Source: Psychrobacillus sp040274765
GTDB taxonomy: Bacteria; Bacillota; Bacilli; Bacillales_A; Planococcaceae
NCBI GenBank assembly: GCA_040274765.1
Contig: JBEMAY010000025.1
Coordinates: 1 to 39,286, forward strand
Length of the DNA: 39,286 nucleotides
Direction: 5' to 3'
This document shows positions 17,594 through 26,192 of the stretch, in pieces. The translations under genes and the position numbers were made by a program. Positions within the stretch are counted from its first letter, which is position 1. The number at the start of each line of letters is the position of its first letter. Below the pieces are notes generated by a model, which ran no database searches, was not told the origin of the DNA, and saw only the letters and a list, made by a program, of their open reading frames with translations.

Positions 17594-17989
17594 TTATTGT
17601 CTTCTAAAATCAAATTTTTCCTTTGTAACATCTAATGGATGACCGTTAATTATTACTGTATTATTATCTGTCCAAGAAATATTTGCGCTTTCTTCTCGAT
17701 CGTTCCAATAGATGTTTTTAGTTTTATTTTCTTTATCATTAAATACCAGCTCGCCACGAACAGAATATGACGTAGTTGCACCTCCGTTCGTAACATATGC
17801 TTTTAATGTGTACTTTCCATTAGGTGAAGTCTCTTCTGTAAGATATTCTCCTGTTGGTAACCTCTTCATATCAAAAAAAGCCCAGTATACTCCGTAGCCG
17901 ACAAGTCCGCCGATTAACAAGCCTACAATGATGAATACCTTTAATAAATTTTTTCTCATATCATTTATAATGGATACTTTAGTTTCCAC
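17594..17989 (-). CDS. DUF5412-family membrane-anchored protein
   Basis: One N-terminal transmembrane segment (about 19-37 of the longest frame) is followed by a small extracytoplasmic domain of about 90 residues. The conserved run LPTGEYLTEETSPNGKYTLKAY, then GGATTSYSVRGELVF, KNIYWNDREESANISW and a C-terminal DFRR are typical of DUF5412, which has no known function. The longest frame starts at 17998, but the binding site AAAGGA touches that ATG. The GTG at 17989 has better spacing and is used here. An ATG at 17959 is another option, though without a clear site. It ends opposite the sbcC-deaminase terminator. Confidence 0.75.
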   Translation of the reverse strand: METKVSIINDMRKNLLKVFIIVGLLIGGLVGYGVYWAFFDMKRLPTGEYLTEETSPNGKYTLKAYVTNGGATTSYSVRGELVFNDKENKTKNIYWNDREESANISWTDNNTVIINGHPLDVTKEKFDFRRQ

Positions 17990-18129
17990 TCTTATCATTT
18001 CCTTTCATTTGGAACTATTTAAAATTTATATCTATTGTATGTAAGACGTTATAAAATTTAATGAATTTCCAAATGAACCTTTACTTATTAGAAGGAGAGT
18101 AACGAACGAAATTCACGAAAAATACTGAA

Positions 18130-18165
18130 GGAGACTGGTCGTGACGTTAGTCTCGATCAGTCTCC
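18130..18165 (-). terminator. Long hairpin after the M48-ankyrin gene
   Basis: GGAGACTG and CAGTCTCC form the outer stem; CG-t-GAC and GTC-t-CG continue it inwards to loop GTTA. On the minus strand a T-rich stretch follows after about 9 bases. It is the best terminator candidate for the gene at 18254-19603. The rest of 17999-18253 shows no gene. Confidence 0.6.
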
Positions 18166-18253
18166 AAAGATTAATACAATAATATAAAATCAGTGTCTGT
18201 CCAAATGTTTAAAAGGTATTTAAGACAGTATGTCACGTTTTACTAAAGATAAA

Positions 18254-19603
18254 TTAGTTTTGAAGTAAACTATTCAATGTCTGTTCGAACTGCCCATTAG
18301 AAACACCTAGAATATTATTTCCGGAGTAACCTTCTGGGTCAATTATGGCCGGATCTGCTCCATACTCATACAATAGAGCTGTCAATTCGTAATTCTCATG
18401 ATAAAAGGTGGCAGTCAAAGCGTTGGAATAGAGATCCTTTGTGTTAGGGTTTGCCCCAGCCTCAAGTAAAATTTCTGCCATCATCATGTCATTTAAGTAG
18501 ATTGCTTGATGTAAGGCAGTTGCCCCCTCTGTGTCCTTTTCTTCTAAATTTACCCCGCTAGCTATAAGCTCTTGCACTTGTGCATAATCTCCATCCACGA
18601 CTGCAGTCATTAACGGAGTGTAATTGTAAGTCTCTTGGTCTGAAGGTGAAGAGCCTGTCTCTAGCGTTGACTCTTCCGAAGTTAAAGTGTTTAATGCAGA
18701 TTCATTCTCTAACAAATCTTCAGGGAAGATACTTGCATAGATAAGAGAGCCTGCCATGACTATACCAATAATTCCTATATAGCCGATAAAGAAAATACCA
18801 AACAATGCGCCTAAACCAAGGGCAATTTTATTAGCATTCGTATAGTAGGTAGGAGTTCCTTCTACTTGCATAAAATGACCAACTGCTTGGACTCTTTTAG
18901 GTGTTGTTGGGTGCGAGGATAGGACCTCACCAAGCCATGTAAAAACATTAGACTCTGTCGAAATTTGCTCTAAGTAGGCATCCTCATTTACCTCTTTATA
19001 TAATTCCTTCCCAATACTTAAAATCGTAAGACCACGCTTAGCAGCTGCACCATCTTCAATAATATAAGCTGCCTGGCGATCACATGTATATTCACATGCA
19101 CGACTATACGCCTGGGAAAGGAATGGCACAAAACGAGCTGGTGTAATTAAAATGTTTTTCCAAACATGATTTCGTTTAATATGTGTAAGCTCATGAGCTA
19201 TGATAAAATCTAGCTCCGCCTCGCCTTGCTCTCTAGCTAACTCAAATACTTCTGAATATAGCACCACCACATTCTTCCCTAAAAAACGGGTAGCAAAAGC
19301 GTTAAAAGCTCCTTCGGAATGAACGACAAAGATATCTGGTACTTTTTTTAGATTCATATTTTCCGACATACGAGCTATTCGTTCATATACATCTGGAAAC
19401 TGCCGATGACTAACTCTTATACCATTCGATCGGATATAACTAAGATTCATAAGATGTGCATATGTACTGATAAAAAATAAAGCAAGAATAATTGCGATAC
19501 CAAAAATACTGGCTATAGCTATAACAAAAATTAATAAACTAAATAGGATGCTTAAAATAAAATATGGCATTTCTTTGGAAGATCTTAATTGTTTGTCTGT
19601 CAT
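18254..19603 (-). CDS. M48 metalloprotease fused to ankyrin repeats
   Basis: A 449-residue membrane protease of the HtpX/M48 type. A long hydrophobic N-terminal stretch (about 13-50) can form two helices. The catalytic zinc motif is HELTH (His137, Glu138, His141) and the third ligand is Glu171 in EYTCDRQAA, the E-x3-D block of the family. A second hydrophobic stretch (about 262-292) follows. An acidic, serine-rich linker then leads into about three ankyrin-type repeats (about 327-435), seen as TPLMTAVVDGDYAQVQELIASG, ATALHQAIYLNDMMMAEILLEAGANPN and ALTATFYHENYELTALLYEYGADP. Ordinary HtpX proteins are about 290 residues and lack the ankyrin part. The start follows AGAGGGGG. The ankyrin domain probably binds a substrate or adaptor protein. 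Confidence 0.85.
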   Translation of the reverse strand: MTDKQLRSSKEMPYFILSILFSLLIFVIAIASIFGIAIILALFFISTYAHLMNLSYIRSNGIRVSHRQFPDVYERIARMSENMNLKKVPDIFVVHSEGAFNAFATRFLGKNVVVLYSEVFELAREQGEAELDFIIAHELTHIKRNHVWKNILITPARFVPFLSQAYSRACEYTCDRQAAYIIEDGAAAKRGLTILSIGKELYKEVNEDAYLEQISTESNVFTWLGEVLSSHPTTPKRVQAVGHFMQVEGTPTYYTNANKIALGLGALFGIFFIGYIGIIGIVMAGSLIYASIFPEDLLENESALNTLTSEESTLETGSSPSDQETYNYTPLMTAVVDGDYAQVQELIASGVNLEEKDTEGATALHQAIYLNDMMMAEILLEAGANPNTKDLYSNALTATFYHENYELTALLYEYGADPAIIDPEGYSGNNILGVSNGQFEQTLNSLLQN

Positions 19604-19724
19604 ATTAACCCCCTCTTTCTTATTTTAAAATTACCAAAATCTACATTTTAAGTCAATTTCAACGTAGGCGCGGTCACATATTTTCCCCATTCGACATATT
19701 ATTTTTAGAAAGAGGTGGTGAAAG

Positions 19725-20552
19725 ATGCGCGATGAAAAAGGGCTCGTAGATAGCGACTACGATCCCTATGAAACGGAACAAAAAGAATGGAAAAAGCAAC
19801 AATTAAAAGAACGAGGTAAGCAGCTCTTAACAATTACTTCACCAATACTCATCTTATTCCTCTGGGAGGTCTTCTCACGGACTGGCGTTTTAGATATACG
19901 CTTTTTCCCTCCTCCCTCAGCAATAGTTTCTACATTTTTTGAGCTTGCGACAAATGGATTACTCTGGACTCATGTGTCGGTCTCCCTTTATAGAATTGCA
20001 ATGGGCTTCCTACTAGGAGTAATTCCTGGGGTAATTATAGGCCTGCTAATGGGATTGTATGCTCCTATTCGACATTTTATATCTCCAATAGTAATGGCGT
20101 TTATGCCAATTCCAACGTTAGCTTTAATGCCAATCATCATTATCCTGTTTGGTATTGGAGATTTTTCAAAAGTGGTTACTATAGCGGGGAGTGTATTTTT
20201 TCCTGTCGTTATTAATACAGTGGCTGGTGTTTTAAACATAGATAGAGTACATCTAGATGTGGCAAAAAATTATGGGGCCAGTCCAAAGGATTTCTTTTTA
20301 AAAATTGCTTTCCCAGGGGCCTTACCAGTAATGCTAGAAGGAATTCAAATGGGGCAGGCAATAGCATTGTTAACAATCGTGGCTGCAGAAATGATGGGGG
20401 CAACCTCTGGTATTGGATATTTAATATGGACCTCTTATAAGGCATTCATGTTGAAGGAAATGTTCGTTGGTTTAGTGCTCATTTCTTTTTTTGGGTTTCT
20501 TTTTTCCCTTCTCCTACGTGGACTGCAAAAGAGAATTGTCCCATGGAGGTGA
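19725..20552 (+). CDS. ABC importer permease (SsuC/TauC/ThiX class)
   Basis: A 275-residue BPD-type permease with about six transmembrane segments and a charged cytoplasmic N-terminus of about 35 residues. The coupling loop is seen in KNYGASPKDFFLKIAFPGALP (about 186-206). The family sequence WEVFSRTGVLDIRFFPPPSAI near the N-terminus is typical of sulfonate/nitrate/taurine permeases. The start is placed by AAAGAGGTGGTGAAAG. The first gene of a three-gene importer; the ATPase follows after 5 bp. Confidence 0.88.
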   Translation: MRDEKGLVDSDYDPYETEQKEWKKQQLKERGKQLLTITSPILILFLWEVFSRTGVLDIRFFPPPSAIVSTFFELATNGLLWTHVSVSLYRIAMGFLLGVIPGVIIGLLMGLYAPIRHFISPIVMAFMPIPTLALMPIIIILFGIGDFSKVVTIAGSVFFPVVINTVAGVLNIDRVHLDVAKNYGASPKDFFLKIAFPGALPVMLEGIQMGQAIALLTIVAAEMMGATSGIGYLIWTSYKAFMLKEMFVGLVLISFFGFLFSLLLRGLQKRIVPWR

Positions 20553-20557
20553 GTTAA

Positions 20558-21337
20558 GTGAGTAAAAAAGTTAAAATTTCCATTGATAACCTTACAAAGA
20601 TTTTCTATAAAAAAAGTAATAGTGTTACTGCTATAAAGAATATTTCTCTTCAGGTAGAGGAAGGGGAGTTCATCTGTCTAGTTGGGCCTAGTGGTTGTGG
20701 AAAGACAACTCTTTTACGCATTCTTGCTGGACTCGAAACACCGAGCTCTGGCTCCTTTTTAATTGATTCTGAAGCGGGAGACCGTCCATTACAATCCATG
20801 GTTTTTCAAGAAAAAGGGGTTATCCCTTGGCTAACTGTTGAAGAGAATGTTGCGTTTGGGTTAAAAATGAGGCACCTTCCTCAGGAATACGTTAAAAAGC
20901 AAACCGACTACTACTTAAAAAAGGTAGGCTTAAGTAACTTTTCTTCACTCTATCCAAAGGAGCTTTCTGGAGGAATGAAGCAACGGATTAGTATCGCTAG
21001 AGCTTTTGCCAACGATCCAGAAATTTTACTAATGGATGAGCCGTTTGCTGCCTTAGATGAACAAAACAAATTCATACTGCAGGAAGAATTATTATCTATC
21101 TGGTCTGAAAACAAAAAGACCGTCTTATTTATCACTCATAGTATTGATGAGGCGTTATTGCTGAGTGACCGTATCGTACTTTTGAGCTCACATCCCGGTG
21201 AGATTGTAAGCGAGATAAAAGTTCCATTGCCACGACCACGTACGATGGAGCAGGTTAGAGCAAATACAGAAATGGCAGAACAGTTTATATTGATCTGGAA
21301 TCATTTACAGCAAGAGGTTCAAAAATCGAGAACATAA
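20558..21337 (+). CDS. ABC importer ATP-binding protein (SsuB/TauB class)
   Basis: A 259-residue ATPase. Walker A GPSGCGKTT lies at about 44-52, the signature LSGGMKQRISIARAF at about 133-147, and Walker B ILLMDEPFAALDEQ at about 153-166, with ITHSIDEALLLSDRI containing the switch histidine. The GTG start is chosen because GGAGGTGA precedes it by 5 bp; that site overlaps the permease stop. It energises the permease encoded just upstream, with the lipoprotein encoded just downstream. Confidence 0.9.
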   Translation: MSKKVKISIDNLTKIFYKKSNSVTAIKNISLQVEEGEFICLVGPSGCGKTTLLRILAGLETPSSGSFLIDSEAGDRPLQSMVFQEKGVIPWLTVEENVAFGLKMRHLPQEYVKKQTDYYLKKVGLSNFSSLYPKELSGGMKQRISIARAFANDPEILLMDEPFAALDEQNKFILQEELLSIWSENKKTVLFITHSIDEALLLSDRIVLLSSHPGEIVSEIKVPLPRPRTMEQVRANTEMAEQFILIWNHLQQEVQKSRT

Positions 21338-21349
21338 AGGAGGAAAGTT

Positions 21350-22429
21350 GTGAAGAAACGCTGGTTCATACTATTTGCATCGCTGGTTCTTTTGCTAGGT
21401 GCTTGTAGTTCGAAGGAAGAAGGCTCTGACAAGGTAAATGATGAAGTAAGTAAGGATAACCCTTCTGGAGATTTAGCTCCTTTAAAAAAGAAAGTGAAAG
21501 TAATCATAGCTGAAGATGGAGCTGCATCTGGGGCAGGTTTTTACATTGCAAAAGAAAAAGGTTATTTTGAGGACTACAATATTGAAGTAGAGTTTGCCCA
21601 ATTTGCAAATAGTGATGAGATGCTTCCTGCACTTGCTTCGGGAGACGTGGATATAGCGGGTGGGGTTTCAACGGCATCATTTTTTAATGCCATTGCCCAA
21701 GGAATTGATGTCAAAATTATTGCAGACAAGGGACATAATGTGCCAGGCAAGTCGTATTTCTCATTTGTCATTGGAAACCACATGAAGGACGTCATCAAGG
21801 AGTATAAGGATTTTGAAGGAAAGCGTATTGCTGTTTCCTCTAAAAACTCGATTGATGAATTTATCTTTTTAGAAATGCTAAAGCATGCAGGGTTAACTCC
21901 TGATGATGTAGAGTTTGTGCTACTGGGAGACTTTGGAAGCATGCTTGGGGCAATTGAAAATGGTTCGATAGATGCTGCACTTCAAATCGAACCATTAATC
22001 GCACAGGGGATTGAAAATGGATTTCATGAGCGTTTTGGAGATGCAACGGATTATGCCCCAGAATCTCAAATTGCAATGGTATTGGGATCCCCACAATTTA
22101 TGAATGAGGAGCAAGATGTTTCGCTCCGTTTCATGGCAGCCTATTTAAAAGGTGTCCGGGATTATAATGATGCATTTATAAAAGGTGAAGAAAAAGAAGA
22201 AATTATTGATATTATGACAAAATACACATCCTTAAAAGATCCAGCGCTATGGGAAAAAGTATTTGTTACAGGCTTAGATCCTAACGGCAAAATGTTCATA
22301 GATGATGTATTGAAGCAATATGAAGCATACAAGGATAATGGAGCAATTAGTGGGGATGTAGACTTTGATAAAGCCGTGGATACGTCTATTACAGAAAAAG
22401 CGGTGGAGATATTAGGTGAATACAAGTAA
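21350..22429 (+). CDS. ABC importer substrate-binding lipoprotein (NMT1/SsuA-like)
   Basis: A 359-residue extracytoplasmic binding protein. The signal peptide ends in lipobox LGAC (Cys20), followed by a charged, disordered linker (21-46). The binding domains are of the NMT1/SsuA type: GAASGAGFYIAKEKGYFEDYNIEVEF, LASGDVDIAGGVSTASFFNAIAQG, and GSIDAALQIEPL. GTG start after AAAGGAGG. This class carries sulfonates, nitrate, taurine or pyrimidine precursors of thiamine. No TPP-like leader is seen upstream of the operon and no catabolic gene lies beside it, so the substrate stays open. Confidence 0.88.
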   Translation: MKKRWFILFASLVLLLGACSSKEEGSDKVNDEVSKDNPSGDLAPLKKKVKVIIAEDGAASGAGFYIAKEKGYFEDYNIEVEFAQFANSDEMLPALASGDVDIAGGVSTASFFNAIAQGIDVKIIADKGHNVPGKSYFSFVIGNHMKDVIKEYKDFEGKRIAVSSKNSIDEFIFLEMLKHAGLTPDDVEFVLLGDFGSMLGAIENGSIDAALQIEPLIAQGIENGFHERFGDATDYAPESQIAMVLGSPQFMNEEQDVSLRFMAAYLKGVRDYNDAFIKGEEKEEIIDIMTKYTSLKDPALWEKVFVTGLDPNGKMFIDDVLKQYEAYKDNGAISGDVDFDKAVDTSITEKAVEILGEYK

Positions 22430-22438
22430 TACTTATAT

Positions 22439-22472
22439 AAAAGGTATGGAGATATACATCCATACCTTTTTA
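22439..22472 (+). terminator. Terminator of the ABC importer operon
   Basis: AAAAGGTATGGA pairs with TCCATACCTTTT around GATATACA, and T residues follow. It lies 10 bp after the binding-protein stop. Confidence 0.9.
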
Positions 22473-22594
22473 TCTGTAGATAGTACTTAGCGAAAACCCA
22501 AGAGTACATAAAATTATTTATCTCTCATCTTAAATTTATAAAAGTGCTTATTTAGTATACAATGAGGGATAAATAGTGATTAGGGGTGCTGGAG

Positions 22595-23047
22595 ATGGTG
22601 AATGTTCTAGTCGATGCTGACGGCTGTCCGGTTGTAGATTTAACAATCGATATAGCAAAACAATTTAATTTAAAGGTAACATTGTTATGTGACACTGCAC
22701 ATTATATGCAAAGAGAAGGCGCAGATACAGTGATGGTTTCTAAAGGTGCCGATGCGGTAGACTTTGTGCTAGTCAATAAAGTAAATAAGGGCGACATGGT
22801 TGTCACCCAGGATTATGGTCTTGCGGCAATGGTTTTAGCTAAGCAAGGCTATGCAATAGACCAAAATGGAAGATGGTATACACCAGAGAATATAGACCAG
22901 CTATTAGAGAGTAGACATATATCCAAAAAAGTAAGACAAGCAGGCGGTCGAATGAAAGGACCGCGAAAGCGTCAAAAGGAAGACAATGAGAAATTTGAAA
23001 TTCATTTTAAAAGACTTTGTGAGCATGTATTGAAACAATCACTTTAA
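22595..23047 (+). CDS. yqxD: YaiI/YqxD family (DUF188) protein
   Basis: A 150-residue soluble protein of the UPF0178 (YaiI/YqxD) family. It opens with VNVLVDADGCPV, a conserved acidic block of a PIN-like nuclease fold. It continues with GADAVDFVLVNKVNKGDMVVTQDYGLAAMVL and ends with the conserved MKGPRKRQKEDNEKFEIHFKRL. The family is widespread and its function is not settled; a nuclease activity is only inferred from the fold. The frame can be extended to a GTG at 22586, but TAGGGGTG gives the better spacing to the ATG used here. Its stop overlaps the stop of the convergent phosphodiesterase gene. Confidence 0.88.
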   Translation: MVNVLVDADGCPVVDLTIDIAKQFNLKVTLLCDTAHYMQREGADTVMVSKGADAVDFVLVNKVNKGDMVVTQDYGLAAMVLAKQGYAIDQNGRWYTPENIDQLLESRHISKKVRQAGGRMKGPRKRQKEDNEKFEIHFKRLCEHVLKQSL

Positions 23048-23910
23048 TTCAACGTATTATTTATAATTTCTATTGCTACGTTAGGAGCATCCGCGAATAT
23101 ACCATCAGCCTTGTAGAGCAAGGCTTTTTTTATATCTGCTTCACCTATCAAGGAAAACAGGTGAACTTTCAATCCGTTTTCATGTGCTTCATGGACAAAG
23201 GTACCATCTACAGCATTTACGTTCACTCCAATTCCACTTGCATAGGTTTTTAGGCTTTTCATCTCCTGGTTCGTAAATTTAGCTTCCTCTTTATTACTGA
23301 GCAGTTGGATAAGAGGAATTCTTGGTTCAAGCTCATGAAATTCTATTAAGCTAGCACGATTAAAGGATTGTACAATTACTTTCGGAACTTCCTCTTCGTG
23401 CTTTAATAGACTATATTCTTCTAACAAAGCAAGCAACTCCTCTTCCATCCCTTCATATATCTTTGGGGATTTCATCTCAATATAGTAGTTAATTCTATCA
23501 CCAAAATTATCAAAGATTTCTTTTAATGTAGGAACTCGTGCATTTTCATATGCCACATTCGCAAAATCTGGATATGTATCATTAAACCATTTTCCTGCAT
23601 TCAACTTTTTTAATTCTTCTAATGTGTAATCTTTTACTAAACCCTCTCCTTCCGTAGTGCGATCTACAGTTTCATCATGCATGGCTACTAGCACTCCATC
23701 TTTAGTCATCTGTAGGTCAATTTCAATATAGGTTGCTCCTAGCTGCTCAGCCACCTCATAAGCGACCAAAGTATGCTCGGGTGCATAAGTAGAGGCTCCT
23801 CTATGAGCGATGATAAAAAACTCTTCCGAAGTAATGGGTGTCACTTCCTTTCCTTCACACCCACTAACAAACACGAACAATAAAAGTAGAAATAATTGAT
23901 ATTTACGCAT
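23044..23910 (-). CDS. Glycerophosphodiester phosphodiesterase lipoprotein
   Basis: A GDPD-family enzyme that hydrolyses glycerophosphodiesters to an alcohol and glycerol-3-phosphate. The ATG at 23910 is chosen because GGAGG sits before it; the frame continues to a TTG that would overlap that site. The signal peptide ends in lipobox VSGC, placing the lipidated Cys at residue 18. Catalytic motifs are IIAHRGASTYAPEHT (the HR pair), EIDLQMTKDGV and MHDETVDRTT, followed by EMKSPKIYEG and IVQSFN. It sits on the outside of the membrane next to a ugp-like importer whose substrate is its product. It is divergent from ugpC and ends tail-to-tail with yqxD. Confidence 0.9.
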   Translation of the reverse strand: MRKYQLFLLLLFVFVSGCEGKEVTPITSEEFFIIAHRGASTYAPEHTLVAYEVAEQLGATYIEIDLQMTKDGVLVAMHDETVDRTTEGEGLVKDYTLEELKKLNAGKWFNDTYPDFANVAYENARVPTLKEIFDNFGDRINYYIEMKSPKIYEGMEEELLALLEEYSLLKHEEEVPKVIVQSFNRASLIEFHELEPRIPLIQLLSNKEEAKFTNQEMKSLKTYASGIGVNVNAVDGTFVHEAHENGLKVHLFSLIGEADIKKALLYKADGIFADAPNVAIEIINNTLN

Positions 23911-24028
23911 AAATGTATCCTCCAAGAATGTTAACTTTTAGTAAAAAATTAAATATTCTGTAAAGATTGTAAATTCCTTTGATTTGGAATATTCTTTTTA
24001 GTAATATGGTTAAGAAAAGATTACATAG

Positions 24029-24074
24029 CTATGGAATGTAGATAAAACATATTTTACTAGCTTCCATAGTAAAA
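24029..24074. promoter_or_regulatory. Overlapping dyads upstream of ugpC
   Basis: TTTTACTA (24052-24059) and TAGTAAAA (24067-24074) form a perfect 8-bp dyad with a 7-bp spacer. CTATGGAA (24029-24036) and TTCCATAG (24062-24069) form a second, larger one. The two share bases, so as RNA they exclude each other. They lie in the divergent GDPD/ugpC intergenic region and may be operators or an attenuator. The rest of 23911-24129 contains no gene. Confidence 0.45.
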
Positions 24075-24129
24075 TTTAAAAAATAAATACTTATCTCAAC
24101 CTAAACAAATAGAGAATGGGGGAAATTTT

Positions 24130-25260
24130 TTGAAACGAGTGGAACTGATTGATATCTCTAAATCATACGACAAACAATCCAGCGTTATTTCTAATATTAA
24201 CGTAACGATTGAACCAGGGGAATTTTTTGTGCTTGTTGGTCCATCAGGCTGTGGAAAAAGTACAATGCTTCGAATGATTGCAGGATTAGAAGAGATAACA
24301 GGAGGTGTGCTGAAGATTGGTGAGCAGGAAGTGAATGATTTACCTCCAAGTAAGCGTGATTTATCTATGGTATTCCAAAACTATGCTTTATATCCACATC
24401 TCTCTGTAGAAGAAAATATCCAATTCGGTTTGCATGTTAAAAAAATATCTAAGGAAGAACGTAACAATCGAACAATAGAGGTAGCTCAAATGCTAGGGCT
24501 TTCTGATTATTTAAAGCGTAAGCCAAGAGAACTTTCGGGTGGACAAAGACAACGAGTTGCTCTTGCTCGAGCTATCGTAAACCAAGCGCCAATCTGTCTA
24601 ATGGATGAACCATTATCCAACTTAGACGCAAAGCTTCGTGCCCACATGAGATCTGAAATTAGACAAATTCAGCGTAGACTTGGGATCACTATGATTTATG
24701 TGACGCATGATCAAATTGAAGCGATGACAATGGGTGATCGGATTATGATCCTACATGAAGGGTCTATCCAACAAATCGGAAAACCAATTGATATTTATAA
24801 TAATCCAGCCAATCCTTTTGTTGCTACCTTTATAGGTTCACCCCCTATGAATATTGCAGAAGGCATAGGAAGTAAAGAAAAGCGCGCTATTGTGTTAAAT
24901 GATTTCATTACTATTTCCGTGCCAGATGAGGACGAACACTACCTGACAGACAAAGTTATTGTTGGCATTCGCCCGGAGCATATAAAAGCAGCGACAAAGG
25001 AGTCGACCGCTGAGGAAAAAGTATTTGTTGAAATTGTAAACGTTGAAATTTTAGGAAATGAAACTGTATTTTCATTTATGTTGAATAATCAGCAATGGCA
25101 AGTGAAATGGAGCGGCCAATGGCAAATAGCAGTCGGTGATAAAATACCAGTCATCATGAATTATGATTCCTTCTGCTTCTTTGATAGCGTAACAAAGGAG
25201 ATTATTAAAAAACCTTCTGATGTAGAAAACCATGTATTTGGTAAAGAGGTATTCGTATGA
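24130..25260 (+). CDS. ugpC: UgpC-like ATP-binding protein
   Basis: A 376-residue ATPase of the MalK/UgpC class. Walker A GPSGCGKST lies at about 37-45, the signature LSGGQRQRVALARAI at about 137-151, and Walker B ICLMDEPLSNLDAKLR with THDQIEAMTMGDRI after it. The C-terminal OB-fold/TOBE region (about 240-376) is present and includes VGIRPEHI. TTG start, chosen because GGGGGAAA lies about 8 bp upstream. Its stop overlaps ugpA. It supplies energy to the UgpA/UgpE permease. Naming as Ugp comes from the UgpB sequence and the neighbouring GDPD. Confidence 0.9.
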   Translation: MKRVELIDISKSYDKQSSVISNINVTIEPGEFFVLVGPSGCGKSTMLRMIAGLEEITGGVLKIGEQEVNDLPPSKRDLSMVFQNYALYPHLSVEENIQFGLHVKKISKEERNNRTIEVAQMLGLSDYLKRKPRELSGGQRQRVALARAIVNQAPICLMDEPLSNLDAKLRAHMRSEIRQIQRRLGITMIYVTHDQIEAMTMGDRIMILHEGSIQQIGKPIDIYNNPANPFVATFIGSPPMNIAEGIGSKEKRAIVLNDFITISVPDEDEHYLTDKVIVGIRPEHIKAATKESTAEEKVFVEIVNVEILGNETVFSFMLNNQQWQVKWSGQWQIAVGDKIPVIMNYDSFCFFDSVTKEIIKKPSDVENHVFGKEVFV

Positions 25261-26192
25261 CAGTGGTGAAGTCAAATTCTGTAACTGCCGTTAGAACAAA
25301 GCAAAGAAAAGGTTTCTGGAAGCGATCTCTTAATGCTCGAACAGCACTTTTATATTTATTGCCATCTATTATTTTATTTTCTATTTTTGTTTTTTATCCA
25401 ATGTTTCGAACCATCTATTTAAGCTTTTTCTTAACCAACCAAGCAGGAGAGGCCGCAGTGTTTGTTGGTCTTGAAAATTATGCTTATTTGCTTGAATCAT
25501 CAGCTTTTCTAAATAGCATAAAGGCCACGTTCCTGTTTGTACTATATACGGTGCCCACTGGAATTATCATTGCTTTAGGCCTAGCATTACTTGCCAATGA
25601 AAAGCTGAAGGGAATCGGTTTCTTCCGTACAATCTATGCTTCCACTATGGGGGTTTCTGTAGCAGCTTCCTCTGTTGTGTGGCTATTCTTGTTCCACCCA
25701 AGTATTGGGATGTTCAATAAAGTGCTTGCCATATTGAACCTTCCACAAGTCGAATGGCTTCTAGACCCAACATGGGCGTTGCTGTCGGTGTCATTGACTA
25801 CCATTTGGTTGAACACAGGCTTCTGCTTTTTAATATTACTAGGTGGATTACAAAATATTGATGAGCACTTATATGAAAGTGCTCGTATTGACGGAGCAAG
25901 CTATTGGTATCGTTTGAGAAGAATAACCATTCCAATGCTATCCCCTACTTTATTTTTTATTATTACGATTTCTCTCATCAATGCATTTCAAACGTTTGGA
26001 CAGGTTGACATCTTGACGAAGGGCGGGCCTTCGCAATCCACTAACTTAATCGTGTATTCCATTTATAGAGAAGCGTTTGTTAATGCCCAATTTGGTACGG
26101 CAAGTGCGCAAGCAGTATTCCTATTTATCTGTATTTTACTCGTTACGATTTTACAGTTTAAGCTAGGGGAAAAGAAGGTGCATTACCAATGA
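25257..26192 (+). CDS. ugpA: UgpA-like permease
   Basis: A 311-residue inner-membrane permease with about six transmembrane segments after a basic N-terminus (RTKQRKGFWKRS). It has the coupling motif YESARIDGASYWYRLRRITIP (about 206-226) and the C-terminal GGPSQSTNLIVYSIYREAF block of the family. The start overlaps the ugpC stop and the stop overlaps ugpE. It forms the transmembrane channel with UgpE. Confidence 0.9.
   Translation: MTVVKSNSVTAVRTKQRKGFWKRSLNARTALLYLLPSIILFSIFVFYPMFRTIYLSFFLTNQAGEAAVFVGLENYAYLLESSAFLNSIKATFLFVLYTVPTGIIIALGLALLANEKLKGIGFFRTIYASTMGVSVAASSVVWLFLFHPSIGMFNKVLAILNLPQVEWLLDPTWALLSVSLTTIWLNTGFCFLILLGGLQNIDEHLYESARIDGASYWYRLRRITIPMLSPTLFFIITISLINAFQTFGQVDILTKGGPSQSTNLIVYSIYREAFVNAQFGTASAQAVFLFICILLVTILQFKLGEKKVHYQ

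Noticed and set aside
19604..19724. TPP or other riboswitch before the ABC importer
   Set aside because: The region is only about 120 bp and shows no stem-rich conserved core or terminator-like expression platform.
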